Shown here in pieces: positions 8,221 through 10,853 of a stretch of DNA of 10,853 nucleotides; within the stretch, counting starts at the first letter, position 1; each line of letters opens with the position of its first letter. Source of the DNA: Clostridia bacterium (GTDB taxonomy: Bacteria > Bacillota > Clostridia > Oscillospirales > QAKW01); contig JAFSBD010000084.1 of NCBI GenBank assembly GCA_017442025.1, forward strand, positions 1 through 10,853, given 5' to 3'. Made by a program: the position numbers and the translations under genes. The notes below the pieces were generated by a model. The model worked only from the letters and a program-made list of their open reading frames with translations, was not told where the DNA came from and ran no database searches.

Positions 8221-8252
8221 AAGAAAAAAACACCTTCGATCTGCGAAAGTGT
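8221..8252 (-). terminator. Leftward intrinsic terminator, probably of the solute-binding protein transcript
   Basis: Read on the minus strand, a 9-position stem (8230-8238 with 8244-8252, one C-A mismatch, five-base loop) is followed at once by TTTTTTTCTT. The polarity fits only leftward transcription. The nearest leftward gene is the solute-binding lipoprotein, whose stop is 334 bases upstream. The intervening hairpin array would then be part of its 3' untranslated region. Confidence 0.75.
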
Positions 8253-8317
8253 CATAGTAGATTATATACATTGAGCCGGAATTAAGCGATATTGCAAACT
8301 TCGGTTTGCAGCGATAT

Positions 8318-8363
8318 TTTATTTTTAAAATCCTCGCCTATGGCGAGATATTTAAAAAAGAAA
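8318..8363. repeat. Hairpin module A (left copy)
   Basis: The core CTCGCC-TAT-GGCGAG (8333-8347) is extended by an AT stem from 8318-8331 to 8348-8362, with a bulged C8332 and A8350, filling the whole interval between two GCGATAT copies. The core plus one flank (8332-8351) matches the reverse complement of 8446-8465 at 18 of 20 positions, so it is an inverted relative of the module at 8437-8479. Confidence 0.75.
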
Positions 8364-8436
8364 GCGATATAAAAGCCTTTCGGCTTTTGCGATATTATAT
8401 TCGTGCATTTTTTCAAACGGCGAAGCCGTATATCGC

Positions 8437-8479
8437 GCATTTAGCATATCTCACCAAAGGCGAGGTATGCGCGAAATGC
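8437..8479. repeat. Hairpin module A (right, inverted copy)
   Basis: The inner stem is 8444-8455 with 8459-8470, containing one T-G wobble and one A-C mismatch around an AAA loop. The outer stem GCATTT (8437-8442) pairs with AAATGC (8474-8479). It exactly fills the space between ATATCGC at 8430-8436 and ATATCGC at 8480-8486. It is the inverted homologue of the left module, with a different outer stem. Confidence 0.75.
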
Positions 8480-8525
8480 ATATCGCAACTTTAGTTATAT
8501 CGCTCGTGCTTTGCACGAATATAGC

Positions 8526-8557
8526 TGAGGCACACTTCCTTTCGGAAGTGTGCCTCA
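8526..8557. repeat. Perfect 14-bp hairpin, last array element
   Basis: TGAGGCACACTTCC (8526-8539) and GGAAGTGTGCCTCA (8544-8557) pair perfectly around TTTC. It sits 28 bases beyond the stop of the solute-binding protein gene. No T-tract follows on the minus strand (GCTATATTCG), so it is not a classical terminator for that gene. It may protect the mRNA end or cause pausing. Confidence 0.7.
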
Positions 8558-8585
8558 AACGCATCCCTTTTATATTTTGTTTGGC

Positions 8586-10592
8586 TTACCAGGGGAAGAG
8601 GATGGTTGCGGGCAACATGCTGGCATTCAGAATGCGAGCAACGCTACCGGAATCCTTGGCCGCTTCCGCAGAGCTACTGGGAGCACCCTCCATAAAGCCA
8701 CTCCAGGTGGTCTGAACCGAGGGATTATAGATGCCGCGGGTTTCATCTTTATGATACATCGGATGGGTAACCAGATCAGGATTACCGTCGAAGAATACCA
8801 ACGCCAGATAGCTGGAACGAGTGGTAGAGAACTTATTGGGATCCTGAGAGGTCATGGAACTGCCGTTGACACCGGCTTCCATACCGTAGATATACTTGCT
8901 ATAGCCGGGATATGCTTCGTTGACGGTTGCACCCTTTTCGGCCCATGCACGGATAAAGGAAACACCGATGTTCTCCTTCATATCCTCATAACGAGCCTTT
9001 TGGGCATCGGTCATCAGTTTAACATAGGGAGCTTCATAATCTTCTTTCCAAATCTTTACATACTCTTCAGCAACACGCAGAGCAACGGAAGGATTGGCGC
9101 AGGTCTTCATAACAGCGAAGCCGCCGACCCAACCGGCAACGGGGGTAACGATCTCGTCTTCCGAGCCCTCTTCCGCTTCGGTTGCGGCGGTGAACTCTTC
9201 GACAGACATTGCGCGGTATGTATTCTCATAGGTCAGGCCGTAGGGATAACCAACGAAATCCCATTCGCCGCCCAATTCCTTGGAAAGCTTATCCAAAGTA
9301 GCAAGATCCTGCAGATCGCTGCCGACAAAAGCATAGGACTTTGCACCGTTGGAGCCGGTATATTTATTCAGAAGCTTTTCGTAAACAACACCGTCGGTAT
9401 AAGCAGATTCCTTTTCGAAAGCACCGATCAGGCTCTTGGAATCGGCACCCTTGGTGTTCCAATACCAATTCTGAACGGCATCGACCGTCTTATTGACAAC
9501 GGCGAGTTCTTCTTCGATCTCTGCATTAAACTCGGTCTTGGCGTTGGTGGAATTGATGGTAAAGCCTTGGAAATCTTCCATACCATACCAGATATCCAGA
9601 CCATCCAGACGGTCGATCTCGGATGCCAGGCCGACATTGGAGCTGGTGGTGCTGGCCTTCAGCATAGCGGTGAAGGCGTTGATGCCCCAAGCACCCTTTT
9701 CATACATCTCAACAGGATCGGTAACCAAAATCTCACGCAGGGTTACTTCCTTACCGTCGATGGTAACCTTCTCGGCAGGCAGAGTAGCAGTTTTTACATT
9801 ATTTTTATTATAGGTCAGGAGATAGGGCGCGCCCATACCGGCCGCCACATAATGATTCACAACGGTGGGATCCAGAATATCCTGGACAAAGAACTTCTCG
9901 GAATAAGCGGAAGTGAAGGTATCCATCTTATTGCCCAGATCGAAATTGATAAAGCTATCGATCGGCTGAGTGAAGGTATGAATATCACCCCAGATACCGT
10001 TATCGACATACATCATATCCACATTATCGCCGGAAAGAACCGCATTGCGGCAGGCGGCAATATAGTTCTCGCCCAAGCCTGCGCGGCGGACATTCACCGA
10101 GCAACCATACTGGGAAGCAAGAGCCTTAACCGCTTCATGCTCCTCTGCGATGGGGAAATTATCGGGAACCATGATCTTGATGGAACGGCCTTTGAGCAAC
10201 TCATCGCCGACACCGGTGGCACTGTTGGCAGGACCGTTGATATCCTTCATGGTCTTGATGAGGGTCTCGATCTTGCTCAAAAGAGCCTCTGCATCGAAGA
10301 TGGATGTGAAGGGAGTATAGACCGGTTTGGGCGCCTCGGGCTCTTCGGGCTCGTTATCCTCAGGCTCTTCGGGCTCTTCGGGCTCTTCGGGCTCTTCGGG
10401 TTCTTCAGGCTCTTCGGGCTCCGGGGGATCTTCGTAATCAAATGTGGTCACTTTTAAAAGATCACTCAGCATACCGCTGATATCTTCTCCGTTGTTTGCT
10501 GCGCCATAGGGTCTTGCAATATAGTTACAACCGGCGAAGGAAATCACCATCATTGCAACCAGCAAAACCGCCAGGATTCTCTTGATTTTCAT
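8586..10592 (-). CDS. Extracellular solute-binding lipoprotein (ABC importer, sugar-type) with Pro-Glu linker
   Basis: This 668-residue secreted lipoprotein begins with a basic start (MKIKR), then a hydrophobic core and the lipobox FAGC, with lipidated C22. Residues 54-90 are an acidic linker with six EEP units (60-77) that would hold the binding domain off the membrane. The rest (about 130-668) looks like a family 1 solute-binding fold: an opening strand RSIKIMVPDN (136-145), a YEKGAWGINAFTAML segment (297-311) like the conserved Trp-containing helix of these proteins, and VGGFAVMKTCANPSVALRVAEEYVKIW (489-515) near the usual C-terminal hinge. The ligand is unknown, perhaps a carbohydrate. 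No permease or ATPase gene is nearby. I start at ATG 10592, 7 bases after AGGAGGT. The ATG at 10598 is too close to that site, and the upstream extension would bury the signal peptide. Confidence 0.87.
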   Translation of the reverse strand: MKIKRILAVLLVAMMVISFAGCNYIARPYGAANNGEDISGMLSDLLKVTTFDYEDPPEPEEPEEPEEPEEPEEPEEPEDNEPEEPEAPKPVYTPFTSIFDAEALLSKIETLIKTMKDINGPANSATGVGDELLKGRSIKIMVPDNFPIAEEHEAVKALASQYGCSVNVRRAGLGENYIAACRNAVLSGDNVDMMYVDNGIWGDIHTFTQPIDSFINFDLGNKMDTFTSAYSEKFFVQDILDPTVVNHYVAAGMGAPYLLTYNKNNVKTATLPAEKVTIDGKEVTLREILVTDPVEMYEKGAWGINAFTAMLKASTTSSNVGLASEIDRLDGLDIWYGMEDFQGFTINSTNAKTEFNAEIEEELAVVNKTVDAVQNWYWNTKGADSKSLIGAFEKESAYTDGVVYEKLLNKYTGSNGAKSYAFVGSDLQDLATLDKLSKELGGEWDFVGYPYGLTYENTYRAMSVEEFTAATEAEEGSEDEIVTPVAGWVGGFAVMKTCANPSVALRVAEEYVKIWKEDYEAPYVKLMTDAQKARYEDMKENIGVSFIRAWAEKGATVNEAYPGYSKYIYGMEAGVNGSSMTSQDPNKFSTTRSSYLALVFFDGNPDLVTHPMYHKDETRGIYNPSVQTTWSGFMEGAPSSSAEAAKDSGSVARILNASMLPATILFPW
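10363..10422 (-). repeat. Nine-base tandem repeat encoding the EEP linker
   Basis: Six full 9-base units (plus-strand form GGCTCTTCG with small variants) plus a partial unit encode successive Glu-Glu-Pro in the lipoprotein linker. Most units are identical at DNA level, which suggests recent expansion by slippage. Any change of whole units keeps the frame. Confidence 0.9.
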
Positions 10593-10598
10593 CTGCAT

Positions 10599-10605
10599 AC
10601 CTCCT
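10599..10605 (-). promoter_or_regulatory. Ribosome binding site fixing the lipoprotein start
   Basis: AGGAGGT on the minus strand is near-perfect. It leaves 7 bases to the ATG at 10592 but practically none to the in-frame ATG at 10598, so it selects the shorter form beginning MKIKR. Confidence 0.85.
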
Positions 10606-10645
10606 GAATTAGCCAATATATGAGTATATATAATATATCGCTTAT

Positions 10646-10674
10646 AGTATAGCACATGAAATCAGTCAGTTCAA
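10646..10674 (-). promoter_or_regulatory. Sigma-A promoter of the solute-binding lipoprotein gene
   Basis: On the minus strand, TTGAAC (10669-10674) and TATACT (10646-10651) are spaced by 17 bases. TGC directly before the -10 makes it an extended -10 box. The predicted transcript starts near 10640, giving a leader of about 48 bases that begins at or next to GCGATAT (10635-10641), the heptamer also seen in the 3' array. Confidence 0.8.
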
Positions 10675-10695
10675 GATAAATTTCACAATTGTTTA

Positions 10696-10707
10696 AATTA
10701 GCTAATT
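10696..10707. promoter_or_regulatory. AT-rich palindrome upstream of the lipoprotein promoter
   Basis: AATTAGCTAATT is a perfect 12-base palindrome, 21 bases upstream of the -35 box. It could be a regulator site. It shares the TTAG...CTAA outline with the palindrome before marR, but in such AT-rich DNA this may be chance. Confidence 0.3.
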
Positions 10708-10727
10708 AAAACGCATAAATTTTGTGC
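10708..10727 (-). terminator. Weak candidate terminator after the rightmost gene
   Basis: On the minus strand, GCACAA and TTATGC pair (one mismatch, AAT loop; 10713-10727) and are followed by GTTTT. It lies 11 bases after the stop of the rightmost gene. The stem is short and AT-rich, so readthrough into the lipoprotein gene is possible. Confidence 0.35.
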
Positions 10728-10738
10728 ATATTTTTTCA

Positions 10739-10853
10739 TCAAGCTGTTTCCCGTGCCTTGGCTTCGGCAATCAGAAAACTCATGCGCGCCTGCAGGCCCA
10801 ATAATTCATAGGAAAGAGCGTCCACCAATAGGGGCTCATTGATCAGCGAAAGC
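10739..10853 (-). CDS. C-terminal end of a small protein, possibly DUF2508 (YaaL-like)
   Basis: An open frame enters from the right edge and ends with TGA at 10739-10741, giving 37 visible residues: LSLINEPLLVDALSYELLGL, then QARMSFLIAEAKARETA. The fragment was read directly on the minus strand. The pattern of E-P-x-L-[VI]-D followed by an amphipathic helix with Y-E-L...A-R...L-I-x-E-A-K resembles the end of the short DUF2508/YaaL proteins of Firmicutes, whose function is unknown. With only the C-terminus visible the match is tentative. The gene reads in the same direction as the lipoprotein gene, which has its own promoter. Confidence 0.55.
   Translation of the reverse strand, partial: LSLINEPLLVDALSYELLGLQARMSFLIAEAKARETA

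Larger units (their letters stand above)
8286..8557. repeat. Array of small hairpins bounded by the heptamer GCGATAT/ATATCGC
   Basis: GCGATAT occurs at 8286, 8311, 8364 and 8389. Its complement ATATCGC occurs at 8430, 8480 and 8497, with a one-mismatch copy, ATATAGC, at 8519. The segments between, and the one after the last copy, are self-complementary: 8293-8310 (7-bp stem, TTCG loop), 8318-8363 (long stem with bulges), 8371-8388 (7 bp, TTTC loop), 8437-8479 (18 or so pairs), 8487-8496 (4 bp), 8504-8518 (6 bp, TTT loop) and 8526-8557 (14 bp, TTTC loop). The central segment 8396-8429 contains a 5-bp hairpin, ACGGC-GAA-GCCGT. Stems differ in sequence but keep pairing. There is no protein-coding signal. 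I do not know a named family with this design. It could be a structured 3' UTR, a non-coding RNA or a mobile palindromic repeat. Confidence 0.85.

Noticed and set aside
8286..8557. CRISPR array
   Set aside because: The constant unit is only 7 bases, it changes orientation midway, and the segments between are self-complementary and of variable length, unlike CRISPR repeats and spacers.
8286..8557. Integron attC sites or cassette array
   Set aside because: No paired RYYYAAC/GTTRRRY core sites, no cassette genes and no integrase are visible. The hairpins are too short and too closely packed.
8306..8715. Two short plus-strand open frames (62 and 82 codons) across the hairpin array
   Set aside because: Their sequences are translations of the palindromes, they lack ribosome sites, and one runs into the antisense of the lipoprotein gene.
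8550..10457. A 635-codon open frame on the plus strand opposite the solute-binding lipoprotein gene
   Set aside because: The minus-strand reading has a signal peptide with lipobox, a good ribosome site, a promoter and a recognisable fold. The antisense frame has no ribosome site and ends in FGLFGL repeats that simply mirror the EEP codons. Its openness follows from codon bias on the other strand.
10593..10655. A 21-residue N-terminal extension of the lipoprotein (start at 10655)
   Set aside because: The extension would precede a well-formed signal peptide, would begin inside the promoter's -10 region upstream of the predicted transcript start, and has no ribosome site.

Overview
The window looks like chromosomal DNA from a low-to-mid GC Firmicute of the class Clostridia, possibly an uncultured gut lineage. 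The clues are strong AGGAGG-type ribosome binding sites, AT-rich intergenic gaps with near-consensus sigma-A promoters, a Bacillus/Clostridium-style MoxR-DUF58-transglutaminase cluster, a MarR plus heterodimeric ABC exporter operon, and a sugar-type solute-binding lipoprotein. The species cannot be named from the sequence alone.

Layout from left to right. (1) Positions 1-2405, minus strand: an operon read moxR-type AAA+ ATPase, then a DUF58 membrane protein, then the first 90 codons of a membrane protein. The last is probably the TgpA/YebA-like transglutaminase usual in this cluster, and it runs off the left edge. (2) Positions 2406-2569: a divergent promoter region. (3) Positions 2570-6574, plus strand: a MarR repressor and two half-ABC exporters, all translationally overlapping and closed by a GC-rich hairpin. 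The two exporter subunits show the complementary defects of heterodimeric exporters with one degenerate ATP site. (4) Positions 6685-8157, plus strand: threonine synthase (thrC), with its own promoter and terminator. (5) Positions 8158-8585: a gene-free stretch holding convergent terminators and an unusual array of small hairpins. (6) Positions 8586-10592, minus strand: a solute-binding lipoprotein with a Pro-Glu repeat linker. (7) Positions 10739-10853, minus strand: the C-terminus of a small protein, possibly DUF2508/YaaL.

The most unusual signal is the array at 8286-8557. A heptamer, GCGATAT or its complement ATATCGC, occurs eight times (the last copy with one mismatch), four in one orientation and then four in the other. 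Almost every interval between copies, and the segment after the last copy, is a self-complementary hairpin with a different stem sequence. Two of the modules are near-identical inverted copies of each other. The array lies between the stop codon of the solute-binding protein gene and the only leftward intrinsic terminator visible, so it probably forms the 3' untranslated region of that mRNA. I do not recognise it as a described family.

The genes fall into independent units: envelope-linked MoxR/DUF58 proteins, an inducible multidrug-type exporter with its own repressor, threonine biosynthesis, and nutrient capture.
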